This document shows positions 52,352 through 60,398 of a DNA stretch of 64,000 nt, piece after piece. Source of the DNA: Bacillota bacterium (lineage in GTDB: Bacteria; Bacillota; Clostridia; Lachnospirales; Lachnospiraceae); contig JAFAGA010000047.1 of the NCBI GenBank assembly GCA_023423045.1, positions 62,001 through 126,000 of the forward strand. The letters run 5' to 3'. Numbering within the stretch: position 1 is the stretch's first letter; every line of letters starts with the position of its first letter. The notes under the pieces are model-generated. The model was not told where the DNA came from. It did not search any database and saw only the letters and a program-made list of their open reading frames with translations. A program made the translations under genes and the position numbers.

Positions 52352-52420
52352 CCTTGTGATACCTGAGAATTCTTAAGAATTCAGGGGGAAGGATTCTTGT
52401 GATGCGTGTTTATTGTTAAG
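52352..52420. repeat. 69-bp direct repeat, copy B
   Basis: Gap-free partner of copy A at 51377-51445. It contains the perfect 16-bp palindrome GAATTCTTAAGAATTC (52367-52382) and two nearly identical blocks, TCCTTGTGAT and TTCTTGTGAT. It lies upstream of the lipoprotein gene. The pair could be the ends of a small transposed cassette or duplicated transcription-control hairpins. Confidence 0.6.
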
Positions 52421-52457
52421 AAAACCGATATTATATCGTATCCCTTTCTAATTTAAA

Positions 52458-52500
52458 GAGGAAGCCGCCGGGCAATTCTGCGCTGCCCGGCGGCTTCCTC
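52458..52500 (-). terminator. GC-rich terminator after the GH10 gene
   Basis: A perfect 17-bp stem (arms 52458-52474 and 52484-52500, mostly G and C) with a 9-nt loop, 20 nt past the GH10 stop. Only three T follow on the minus strand, but the stem is very stable. Confidence 0.75.
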
Positions 52501-52519
52501 TGCTTAATTAAATCTCTTG

Positions 52520-55500
52520 CTATTTTGTTACTTTCAGTATGGTCTTAAATATCTTAACCTTACCATTATATAATTTTACTGTCGTTGTTATTGTTATCTT
52601 TCCTGCTTTCTTTGCTATAATCTTACCGTTTTTATCGATTGTAGCAACCGACGGATCGCTTACCTTATAGGATGCAACAACCGCTCCGGTTGCCTCCGTT
52701 GAAGTTTTATCCGTAAGCTTCCGGGTCAGCTCAAGGCTTGTCGGAAGAGTAAGTTTGAGCGTGGATGATTTCCCCGCCTTCATCGATTTTGTTGCCGAAA
52801 CCTTGATCTGCTCCCTCAGCGGTGTAACCAGACTGCGGTCCGCCTTTTTCGTGAGCACAACATAATTGCCTCCTTCAAGGATCGGGAAGGATATGTTCCC
52901 TTCCGAATCAACCTTATGGGTAAAGCCATAAGCAACTGTCTCCAATTTACCGGTCGTCTCATTTACACGGTAAACATAGACCTTTTTCCCTGGCTTCGCA
53001 CCTTCCACAGCAACCTCAAGCTGCTTCGGAGAGGAAATCGGCTCGGTTACAAATGCGCACACCCCTTGCAGCGCCGTATCCTTTATCAGCTTCGCAATGA
53101 CCTTATTATCTGCCGCTGCTTCTCTCAGGGATTTCACTTCTGCTTGTACTGTCTTGCCGTCATCCTCGGCATCATCTTTATCTCCCTTGGAATCATCCGC
53201 TTTATCTTCTGGTGAATTGCTTCCCTGGTTATCATTCCCACCCTGGTTATTGTTGTTACCGTTATTCCCCTGGCCGTTTCCATCTCCCGGTTTTCCAGGA
53301 GTATTAATATCGGCAGCAGCGGACATTACCGTATCAAAGGCGGCTTTTGGAGCAAAGGTATCGTTAAAGAGCAATGGATAGCCTTCGGATCGCCAGCTTT
53401 GTGGATCTGCCTTTCCCCAGAAAGTGACGCGGTCAATATGGCTCGCATATTTAACATAAACCTCAAATAGCTGTTTGTATAAATCCGCCTGCAGACTCTC
53501 GTCCTCGGCTGTCAGTTCTTTATTTTGCTTATAGGTCTGGTAGCTGCCAATTGGGATATCCAGCTCTGAAACACAAATATCAGTTCCCGCTTGGATAAAA
53601 CGCTTAATGGAGGCTTCCACGTCCGCTACATTTAAATCCGCTGTCCAATAATGCGCCTGCATGCCGATGCCTTCAATTAGAGGGCGCCCAAGGTCTGTGT
53701 TCCGCGGGTCGCTTTGCCACTTCTTATTAAGATCTTCCGCCATCATTGCAATCGCCTCGCGTTTACCGGCCTCTGTTTCGTTATAGTCATTGTAGAATAA
53801 TTTTGCATTCGGATCGGCAAGACGTGTAAGCACAAAGGCATCGTAGATAAAATCAGCTCCGCTTTCACCTATGCTTGCATCTGCTCCGTTAGCATAGGCC
53901 GCATACCAGGGGGATTGATCCCCGATTATCGAAGCACCGCGCAATGCATCTTTCCAATTTGCCGGAGCAGTGGATACGTCATTCGTAAATGCCTCGTTGA
54001 CTACATCCCATGAGATAAGTCTGCCTTTAAAGTGCCCTGCTACATTGTTAATATATGACTGCATATTGGACTTGGCCTCTTGGCGCGTGAGGGCTTTTCC
54101 ATCACTGCCTGTGGTCAGCCATGCTGCCGACTGGGAATGCCATACAAGGGTATGTCCATGGACCTGGATATTATTTGCCTGTGCCCAGCTCATGATCTTA
54201 TCAGCTTCTGTGAAATTATATACATCTTTCGCCGAAGACAGGTTCTGCGGCTTCATGGCGTTTTCAGCCGTGACAGCATTGTACTGCTTTTTATACATAG
54301 CGGTAAGTTCCGTATCCGTAGTCTGATTGGGTTCCATCACATTTCCGATAAGGAAGGCATTTTTATATGCATCAGCCAGGGAATCGAGGGTTAAGTCCCA
54401 CTTCGGAACGATTACAGGTGTAATATCACCCACTTGTGAAATCACAATATTATCAAACAGCCACATATCCGGGTGCTTATCCTGCTCATTGACGACAAAC
54501 CGGAAATCAATCGTTGAGACCGGCGTAATACTTAATGGAAGTGTAACGTTCAGCTCCTGCCATGTGTCTAAAGGTATTGTCCCAGGGTTAGCAGGAAATT
54601 TACTTACTCCTGTGGAACCGGCGTAATCTCCGTTAAGCACAATACCCGGGCCGACCAGGGTTCCTTTCCCTGCGTTTGCATCAGCCGGAATGCAGACCCA
54701 AACAGATACGGTATAGGTACCTCCTGCAGGCAGGGGCTGCGGTAAAGTCAATCGAACTGCATTGTCTGCTCCGGTATAACTGGTGCCGCTTTTGTGTGTA
54801 ACCCGTAATGCGGTGTCGCTATTGTTGTATCCGATTCCAGGCTCATCAGCCCATGAGATTTCCGCATTGGAGTTTGGAGCGAAGAGACTGCCCTGGGACG
54901 CTTCATCGTCAAAGGGGAAAGAATAAAGCTGCTTGATCGTGGTGTTCGGTGCTGTACCCGCTACTGTAACAATTATATTATCAATATAGAAGGGTACTGA
55001 TTTTCCTGCTTCGTTTGTCTGAATGCGATAGTCATAACCAAGAGCAGCAATACTGGCTGAGTTTGCATAGTTCTTATTATAAGTGAGGGTAAAGGCACCT
55101 CCGCTTGCCGCTGTTGTCTTGACCAATTCACCATAAGGTGACTGCGTCATTCCGATTTTAAAACTGATGTCGGGTGCGACGTCTTCCGGTGCTATGTGCC
55201 CTTTTACGGTGAAGGTATAATCACCGCTCCAATAGACACTGTCCTGCATTAAGGCTGTGCGCAATAAATCCACCCCGTCATAATCATTTGTCCGGTTCTC
55301 CAGATACAGGGATAGGGTTCCATCTCCCCCATCCACGACACTGATGGTTGGTCCGCCCGACTTAACCAGCGCAGGGCTGCTTGTCATGGATCCCCCAACG
55401 GTCAGCTTGGGATCCTTGTCAAGTTCGTAGAGCGTTTTGGTAGTTCCTGCTTCCGGTGTATTATCGGGGTCCTCCGGTGCCGGTGCCGATATTGCCTCCG

Positions 55501-56113
55501 GCTGATCGGCATCCGGTACCACAGTGACAATAATATCATCAATATAAAAGGATGCCGGGCTGCCATCTTGTGTTTGAATCCGATAATCATAACCAAGCTG
55601 GTCGATTTCGTAAGCGCTGGTATAGGTGATGGTCTTCGTAAGAGTAAAGGTTCCATCGCCGGAAGGATCAATTTTTTGGTTTGCAAACCAGCTATAAGTG
55701 CCTGCAGACATTCCTAAGATAAATTGAGGACTGGATTCCATATCTGCCGGAATATCCGCCTCATCGACATGTCCTTTTACGGTGAAGGTATATGCACCGG
55801 TCCAATAGGTATTGTTGGCTTGCAGAAATGCCGTGTGTTTCAGATCCACAGCATCCCAACTATTTGATATTCCCTGCAAATACAGGGATTTTGTTTCGTC
55901 ATATGTATTGATGACACTGATTGCAGGTCCGCCCGACTGCACTAACGCAGGGCTGGACATCGTTTCTCCCACTGTCAGATTGGAATCATTGTCGAGATTA
56001 TAAAGTGTTATCGGCTCCCCCGCCGCTGCCTGCACGGTATTCGGACCGGCAGTGGAAAGCGTGGTAAACAGAAATACCACAAGAGTTAAAACTGCTGCTA
56101 CCCTTTTACCCAT
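52520..56113 (-). CDS. Secreted multimodular GH10 endo-beta-1,4-xylanase
   Basis: This extracellular xylanase is 1197 aa. After a signal peptide (cleavage near residue 30) come two homologous beta-sandwich modules (about 35-200 and 226-388, CBM22-like; both carry YTFTVKGH and LGYDYRIQT). A third CBM4/9-like module follows (about 396-563). The GH10 barrel (about 575-932) has acid/base Glu707 in SWDVVNEAF and nucleophile Glu850 in CVSELDIP. A Gly/Asn- then Asp-rich linker (about 940-988), a beta-rich module and a BIG2-like domain (about 1103-1197) complete it. No sortase or SLH motif is seen. AGGAGG precedes the ATG. It is transcribed alone from its own promoter. Confidence 0.93.
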   Translation of the reverse strand: MGKRVAAVLTLVVFLFTTLSTAGPNTVQAAAGEPITLYNLDNDSNLTVGETMSSPALVQSGGPAISVINTYDETKSLYLQGISNSWDAVDLKHTAFLQANNTYWTGAYTFTVKGHVDEADIPADMESSPQFILGMSAGTYSWFANQKIDPSGDGTFTLTKTITYTSAYEIDQLGYDYRIQTQDGSPASFYIDDIIVTVVPDADQPEAISAPAPEDPDNTPEAGTTKTLYELDKDPKLTVGGSMTSSPALVKSGGPTISVVDGGDGTLSLYLENRTNDYDGVDLLRTALMQDSVYWSGDYTFTVKGHIAPEDVAPDISFKIGMTQSPYGELVKTTAASGGAFTLTYNKNYANSASIAALGYDYRIQTNEAGKSVPFYIDNIIVTVAGTAPNTTIKQLYSFPFDDEASQGSLFAPNSNAEISWADEPGIGYNNSDTALRVTHKSGTSYTGADNAVRLTLPQPLPAGGTYTVSVWVCIPADANAGKGTLVGPGIVLNGDYAGSTGVSKFPANPGTIPLDTWQELNVTLPLSITPVSTIDFRFVVNEQDKHPDMWLFDNIVISQVGDITPVIVPKWDLTLDSLADAYKNAFLIGNVMEPNQTTDTELTAMYKKQYNAVTAENAMKPQNLSSAKDVYNFTEADKIMSWAQANNIQVHGHTLVWHSQSAAWLTTGSDGKALTRQEAKSNMQSYINNVAGHFKGRLISWDVVNEAFTNDVSTAPANWKDALRGASIIGDQSPWYAAYANGADASIGESGADFIYDAFVLTRLADPNAKLFYNDYNETEAGKREAIAMMAEDLNKKWQSDPRNTDLGRPLIEGIGMQAHYWTADLNVADVEASIKRFIQAGTDICVSELDIPIGSYQTYKQNKELTAEDESLQADLYKQLFEVYVKYASHIDRVTFWGKADPQSWRSEGYPLLFNDTFAPKAAFDTVMSAAADINTPGKPGDGNGQGNNGNNNNQGGNDNQGSNSPEDKADDSKGDKDDAEDDGKTVQAEVKSLREAAADNKVIAKLIKDTALQGVCAFVTEPISSPKQLEVAVEGAKPGKKVYVYRVNETTGKLETVAYGFTHKVDSEGNISFPILEGGNYVVLTKKADRSLVTPLREQIKVSATKSMKAGKSSTLKLTLPTSLELTRKLTDKTSTEATGAVVASYKVSDPSVATIDKNGKIIAKKAGKITITTTVKLYNGKVKIFKTILKVTK

Positions 56114-56185
56114 ATTTTACCTCCTTCATAATTAAATGCTGGTATAGCGCTTATTTCCCTTAAAAGAATAAGATCCTTAAGAGTG

Positions 56186-56254
56186 CTATCCATGAGCGCA
56201 AAACATGCCATTATACAAAGGTCCTGCTCTTTTTAGCAACTTCTTCATAATCAT
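56186..56254 (-). CDS. Possible 22-codon leader peptide upstream of the xylanase gene
   Basis: Between the xylanase promoter and its start codon an ATG at 56252-56254 follows a GGGGG site and encodes MIMKKLLKRAGPLYNGMFCAHG before TAG, in a plausible leader position 70 nt before the xylanase ATG region. A second in-frame ATG sits at 56246-56248. The product is basic then neutral with one Cys. It could regulate xylanase translation or be a small secreted or signalling peptide. There is no homology that I recognise. Confidence 0.35.
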   Translation of the reverse strand: MIMKKLLKRAGPLYNGMFCAHG

Positions 56255-56287
56255 TTACCCCCTCTCTTAAATTTATTTACTAAACTA

Positions 56288-56316
56288 ATTATTCTATGTC
56301 CAGGCTCTCTTGTCAA
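56288..56316 (-). promoter_or_regulatory. Xylanase promoter
   Basis: Consensus TTGACA (56311-56316) and AATAAT (56288-56293) on the minus strand with a 17-nt spacer, about 175 nt before the xylanase ATG. The long 5' leader contains the short ORF at 56186-56254. Confidence 0.7.
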
Positions 56317-56420
56317 GGTTACCTGCCTTCTCCAATCTTGCATTTCGTGCACTTTTTTTGCTAGCCTCCAAATAAGCACGGCACCATTGACTGAGAAAAC
56401 CTATTTCACTCAATCAAAAA

Positions 56421-56454
56421 AGCCGCCACACAACCACAAGGTCATGTAACGGCT
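56421..56454 (-). terminator. Terminator after rpsR
   Basis: Arms AGCCGCCACA and TGTAACGGCT pair over 10 bp with two G-U wobbles and a 14-nt loop, followed on the minus strand by TTTTTT. It ends the rpsF-ssb-rpsR operon and is related in sequence to the hairpin after ahpF (409-445). Confidence 0.75.
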
Positions 56455-56523
56455 ATTTCTATTTTCATATACAAGTCAGTAAACCAACTTCCCTAACCCC
56501 TGGATACCCAGTACAATCAGGAC

Positions 56524-56796
56524 TTAATCCACTGTATAAGGCATTAATGCAACATGTCTTGATCTCTTAACCGCTACGGTCAGAGCTCTCTGATGCTTAG
56601 CACAGTTGCCGGTAATTCTTCTGGGAAGAATTTTGCCTCTCTCAGATACATATCTCTTTAACTTATTGATATCCTTGTAATCGATTCCTGTGTGATTCTT
56701 ATCAGCACAGAACACGCATACTTTCTTTCTTCTGCGTCCAAAGGTTTTTCTCTTCATCGGAGCATCGCCTTTATCTTCATTTCTCTTGAATGCCAT
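56524..56796 (-). CDS. rpsR: 30S ribosomal protein S18
   Basis: This 90-aa small-subunit protein has the S18 core motif RRRKKVCVFCADK, LKRYVSERGKILPRRITG and the C-terminal KRSRHVALMPY, all typical. AAGGAGG lies 7 nt before the ATG. It is the last gene of rpsF-ssb-rpsR, 77 nt after ssb. In many Firmicutes gdpP, rplI and dnaB follow nearby; here the next gene on this strand is a xylanase, and a gdpP-like start is found about 56 kb further on. Confidence 0.97.
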   Translation of the reverse strand: MAFKRNEDKGDAPMKRKTFGRRRKKVCVFCADKNHTGIDYKDINKLKRYVSERGKILPRRITGNCAKHQRALTVAVKRSRHVALMPYTVD

Positions 56797-56873
56797 GTCA
56801 TGACCTCCTTATCCGATTTTTCATGCTAGGCGGATTTAGAAAGGAATCCGTCTATCTATGATCATTCTTAATT

Positions 56874-57326
56874 TTAGTTAAATGGTAATTCTTCGTCAAT
56901 ACCGTCCGGGATGTTCATAAATCCATCCCCCATCGCTGAACTGGGCTCCGGTTTGAACTCTCTTTGAAAACCTCCCTGTTGGAAGTCGGAGCCGCCGCTG
57001 CTGCCCTTGCTCTCAGCAAATTCTATATCCTCTGCCACTATGTCGGTCGTGTAAACCTTCTGGCCATCCTTATTGGTATAACTGCCCGTCTGAATTCTTC
57101 CGGCCAGCACCATCTTCATGCCCTGCTTAAAATACCTCTCTACGAACTCCGCCTGCTTGCCGAAGGCAACACAGCCGATAAAGTCCGCCTCGGAGTTCTC
57201 ACCGGCTCTTTTGAAGCGTCGGTCCACCGCCAGGGTAAATCTTGCCACTGCGGTTGAATTCTCACCCTGGGAATATCTCACCTCAGGATCTCTGGTTAAA
57301 CGGCCTATTAATATTGCTTTATTCAT
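56874..57326 (-). CDS. ssb: Single-stranded DNA-binding protein
   Basis: This 150-aa SSB has an N-terminal OB fold (MNKAILIGRLTRDPEVRYSQ at the start, RFTLAVDRRFKR, then QKVYTTDIVAEDIEF). A Gly/Gln-rich flexible tail ends in the acidic DGIDEELPFN, the partner-binding tip. GGGAGG lies upstream of the ATG. It lies between rpsF and rpsR. The upstream gap is unusually long (239 nt) because of tandem repeats of the rpsF end. Confidence 0.97.
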   Translation of the reverse strand: MNKAILIGRLTRDPEVRYSQGENSTAVARFTLAVDRRFKRAGENSEADFIGCVAFGKQAEFVERYFKQGMKMVLAGRIQTGSYTNKDGQKVYTTDIVAEDIEFAESKGSSGGSDFQQGGFQREFKPEPSSAMGDGFMNIPDGIDEELPFN

Positions 57327-57423
57327 AAGTTAAATACCTCCCTTTCGTTTATACGCCTTAGGGTAGTATATCTGCAAATCCAACGAAATTCAAATTCGTC
57401 ATTCACAAACGCGTTCCGTTTGT

Positions 57424-57588
57424 CCTAATTTAGCATTCTATTGATGCTGAATTTGTTTAGCATTCTTTTGATGCTGAATTCGTTTAGCGTTCTTTTGATG
57501 CTAAATTTATTTTGCATCTTTTCTTGTGCTGAATCCACTATGCATCTTTTCTGATGCACAATTTATTAAGCGTCTTTTCTGATGCACA
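57424..57588 (-). repeat. Six degenerate tandem copies of the rpsF 3' end
   Basis: Units run 57561-57588, 57533-57560, 57505-57532 (28 bp each) and 57478-57504, 57451-57477, 57424-57450 (27 bp each). The first contains the final rpsF codons and stop (TGTGCATCAGAAAAGACGCT then TAA). Later units keep the GCATCA-AAAGA-TGC pattern with increasing change. Each can fold a small GCATC/GATGC hairpin. There are no spacers, so it is not a CRISPR array. The array sits in the transcribed spacer between rpsF and ssb. Confidence 0.8.
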
Positions 57589-57853
57589 AGTATCTGATTA
57601 CATTTTCCATGATACGAACTCTCTGCTCGATTTCGTTCGGAACTGTAGAATCAGCGTCGAATTGGATGAAATAGTAGTAGCCTTCCTTCATTTTCTGAAT
57701 TTCGTAAGCTAATCTCTTCTTTCCCCAGTCATCAACATTAGTTACAGCACCACCGAATCTGACGATCAGGTCTTTTACTGCTTCTAAGGTAGCTAATCTG
57801 GCTTCATCCTCGATTTTTGCGTTTACAACTAAGGCTAATTCATATTGATTCAT
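57566..57853 (-). CDS. rpsF: 30S ribosomal protein S6
   Basis: This 95-aa S6 protein begins MNQYELALVVNAKIEDE and includes VDDWGKKRLAYEIQKMKEGYY and a late RVRIMENVIRYL helix, the standard ferredoxin-like S6 fold. A good AAGGAGGTG site precedes the ATG at 12 nt, a little long. It is the first gene of rpsF-ssb-rpsR. The last seven codons and stop form unit 1 of a tandem repeat that continues toward ssb. Confidence 0.97.
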   Translation of the reverse strand: MNQYELALVVNAKIEDEARLATLEAVKDLIVRFGGAVTNVDDWGKKRLAYEIQKMKEGYYYFIQFDADSTVPNEIEQRVRIMENVIRYLCIRKDA

Positions 57854-57947
57854 AGTTGTTTGGCACCTCCTTCTGGTCTCTGGCCCTTTTATGATGCAAC
57901 CTGACTGACGAAGAATCAGATTAACATCGAAAGAGCAAGGAAATTTT

Positions 57948-57982
57948 ATTATAACATATCACAATTAACTATGATATCATAG
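57948..57982 (-). promoter_or_regulatory. rpsF operon promoter with a palindrome at the -35 region
   Basis: On the minus strand an extended -10 (TGTTATAAT; TATAAT at 57948-57953) lies about 95 nt before rpsF. No good -35 is seen. Instead a perfect 14-bp palindrome CTATGATATCATAG occupies 57969-57982, where the -35 would be, and may bind a regulator. Confidence 0.45.
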
Positions 57983-58065
57983 CTTTGTCCGGATTACAAT
58001 CTATTTTTTTAATAAGAATAAATCTTTTTCATGGGCATAGTGACAGGTCAGCCTGCGGTATCGAG

Positions 58066-58587
58066 CTAATTAAAGAGGCTGCTGTAGTCATTTAATCTCT
58101 TGACCAGCAAGGAAAGAATATCCTCCGGCTCCATATCCTTCGCCAGCTCCACCATGATCAGAACCGGGGCCAGACCCTGGCTAAGATTTCGTTTTGCCAG
58201 ACTTCTTTTTACTACGGACAGCTCACTCAGAAATCGATCCACATTCTTAGGAACAACCGCAATTGCCCTTTTATTATATATATTTACAATTAAAAATTCC
58301 TTGATATCATCGAAGGAGATAAAGCCCATTCCGCTCAGGGAGGAGGTGTCATAGATCCCCTCATGGGTAATCGTCAACAGTTTTCTAACCTTCAAGGCCT
58401 TCACCGCTGTGACAGCAAACAAAATCAGGAAGAAAAAGGATGCTATAATCCCCGGAACGAAGTAGGCCATTCTGTTCCGGTAGATTCCGAATGCCATTAC
58501 TGCTGCGGAAGCAATCAATGATAACAGGCTTCCGGTAACCATAACAAACGCTTTATAATTCATTTCCTCAATTACAATATCTCCCAC
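58066..58587 (-). CDS. Small membrane protein, STM3941-like
   Basis: Function unknown. The 173-aa protein has two N-terminal membrane helices (about 13-33 and 41-62) and then a cytoplasmic PH-like beta domain. Segments such as GIYDTSSLSGMGFISFDDIK resemble the STM3941/YcxB-like group. Translation starts at a GTG with GGGGGG 7 nt upstream. It is a single gene divergent from the nitroreductase gene and has no functional link visible to the neighbouring ribosomal operon. Confidence 0.7.
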   Translation of the reverse strand: MGDIVIEEMNYKAFVMVTGSLLSLIASAAVMAFGIYRNRMAYFVPGIIASFFFLILFAVTAVKALKVRKLLTITHEGIYDTSSLSGMGFISFDDIKEFLIVNIYNKRAIAVVPKNVDRFLSELSVVKRSLAKRNLSQGLAPVLIMVELAKDMEPEDILSLLVKRLNDYSSLFN

Positions 58588-58812
58588 AGAAAATCCCCCC
58601 GCCTCTATTTATAAACTAACCCAATTGTAGCTGTTTCCAGTTTTTTTTGCAACAAAAATTAGTTAAATTTTTAACTTTCCTATGATTGGTTAAAATTATG
58701 ATATAATAACTAAAACACAGTAATAGTACAATTATATATAACCTTACCAGGATAATATTACAATCAACCTATCCGGAGCAAAGTATTTTAATTTAAGAGG
58801 AGGAATTAGTTT

Positions 58813-59472
58813 ATGGATCTTTTAACTGCCATTAAAAATCGTCATTCTGTGAGAAGCTATATCGATAAACCCATCGACAGTGAAACTCTCTCCGAGCTCA
58901 AAGCAGAAATTGATGCCTGCAACAAAGAAAGCGGACTCCACATTCAACTTGTTACAAACGAACCGGAGGCCTTTGACAGCATGATGGCACATTACGGCAA
59001 ATTTAGCGGTGTGCAAAATTACATCGCTCTTGTAGGCAGGAAATCCGCTGATTTTGATGAGAAGTCCGGCTACTATGGAGAACGCATTGCTCTAAAGGCC
59101 CAAATGTTGGGTTTAAATACCTGCTGGGTTGCAATGACCTTCAGCAAGGGGGCGGCAAAGAAAGCTGTTGTAATCGAGAGCGGAGAGAAATTAGGCTGCG
59201 TTCTTGCCCTTGGATACGGAAAAACACAAGGCGTTGCCCATACAAGCAAGTCCATGGCGCAGTTATGCAAAACAGAGGGAAGCATGCCCGAATGGTTCAA
59301 AAATGGGATGGAGGCCGCGATATTGGCTCCTACCGCAACAAACCAGCAGAAGTTTCTATTCACCCTCAACGGACAAAAGGTGACAGCAGAAGCAACCGGC
59401 GGTTTTTATTCCAAGGTTGACCTGGGTATTGTGAAATACCATTTTGAAGTTGGATCCGGAAGATCATTTTGA
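58813..59472 (+). CDS. Nitroreductase family protein
   Basis: This FMN-dependent oxidoreductase is 219 aa. The N-terminal IKNRHSVRSYIDKPID is the classic nitroreductase FMN-binding start. A central GYYGERIALKAQMLGLNTCW segment and the C-terminal APTATNQQKFLFTL with KYHFEVGSG complete the fold. AGGAGG lies upstream of the ATG, and an extended -10 TATAAT (58702-58707) may be the promoter. Substrates (nitroaromatics, quinones, flavins) cannot be told. It is monocistronic. Confidence 0.9.
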   Translation: MDLLTAIKNRHSVRSYIDKPIDSETLSELKAEIDACNKESGLHIQLVTNEPEAFDSMMAHYGKFSGVQNYIALVGRKSADFDEKSGYYGERIALKAQMLGLNTCWVAMTFSKGAAKKAVVIESGEKLGCVLALGYGKTQGVAHTSKSMAQLCKTEGSMPEWFKNGMEAAILAPTATNQQKFLFTLNGQKVTAEATGGFYSKVDLGIVKYHFEVGSGRSF

Positions 59473-59558
59473 TTTAGTAGTTTGATCTATTTCAATACTT
59501 TGACTTAATCCGGTACTTTGCTTTGTAAATTTGATAATCAAGATTATTATCGGCTTAT

Positions 59559-59611
59559 TTATTGGAGCCTTCCGATGCATATCATTCGCATGCATCGAAA
59601 GGCTCCAATAA
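59559..59611. other. 22-bp hairpin between nitroreductase and pyrophosphatase genes
   Basis: Two 22-nt arms (59559-59580 and 59590-59611) with a single mismatch enclose a 9-nt loop; they include GGAGCCTT and AAGGCTCC. The genes are convergent, so it may stop both, but no T tract follows on either strand. It is one of the longest near-perfect hairpins in the window. Confidence 0.5.
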
Positions 59612-59692
59612 GTTATATCCTAATTAAGTTAAGCTTTAAGCTGCTTCTTCATATTACAGGAATAAAGATCATATACTGTATTCTTTCGGCAA

Positions 59693-60229
59693 CTATTTCT
59701 GTGGAAATAACTGCCGGTAATTCTCCAGGCAGTGCTCAATAATACCAACAGCCTCCTCCAGTCCCCCAAATTCGTTTACTGCTGTCTCCTTATTCTCCAA
59801 CTCCTTGTAGACACTGAAGAAATGCTTCATCTCGCTGAAAATATGGGGCGGCAGCTCGTCGATATTCTTATAGATATTGAAGGTGGGATCATTGAAGGGT
59901 ATCGCAATGATCTTCTCGTCTCCCATCCCGTTATCTATCATATTCATAACACCGATGGGGTAGCACCGAACCAGGGACAGCGGCTCAATTGCTTCTGAGC
60001 AGAGGACAAGTACATCCAAAGGGTCCTTATCATCGCCGTAGGTTCTCGGAATAAAGCCATAATTTGCAGGGTAATGGGTGGAGGTATAAAGAATGCGATC
60101 CAGAATAATGAATCCCGTCTCCTTATCCAGTTCATATTTCTTCTTGCTGCCTTTTGAAATCTCAATTACTGCCACAAAATCCTGCGATCCAATGCGCTCA
60201 GGATTGATATCATGCCATATATTACCCAT
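59693..60229 (-). CDS. ppa: Inorganic pyrophosphatase, family I
   Basis: This cytoplasmic enzyme hydrolyses pyrophosphate to phosphate. The 178-aa protein carries the family signature YGDDKDPLDVLVL, KYELDKETGFIILDR near the N-terminus, and YPANYGFIPRTYG. It starts at the ATG 60229 (MGNIWHDINPERI) with a GGAAG/AAGAG-type site; the frame open to 60253 lacks a better start. Monocistronic. Confidence 0.93.
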   Translation of the reverse strand: MGNIWHDINPERIGSQDFVAVIEISKGSKKKYELDKETGFIILDRILYTSTHYPANYGFIPRTYGDDKDPLDVLVLCSEAIEPLSLVRCYPIGVMNMIDNGMGDEKIIAIPFNDPTFNIYKNIDELPPHIFSEMKHFFSVYKELENKETAVNEFGGLEEAVGIIEHCLENYRQLFPQK

Positions 60230-60398
60230 CAATCTCTTCTTCCTTCCAATCAAAATTAGGAGGATAATCCATCTGCTATCCTGACTTATCCAATAGATTA
60301 CCCGTATTATCTGCTACCATTTCTGATTTTATCACATGATTTGATAATTTCCTATGAATAATTTTGATTTTTACTCTTAAGTAAAACGGGATAATATA

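Noticed and set aside
57424..57588. Short-repeat array resembling CRISPR
   Set aside because: Units of 27-28 bp are directly adjacent with no unique spacers, and the first unit is the coding end of rpsF; no cas genes nearby.
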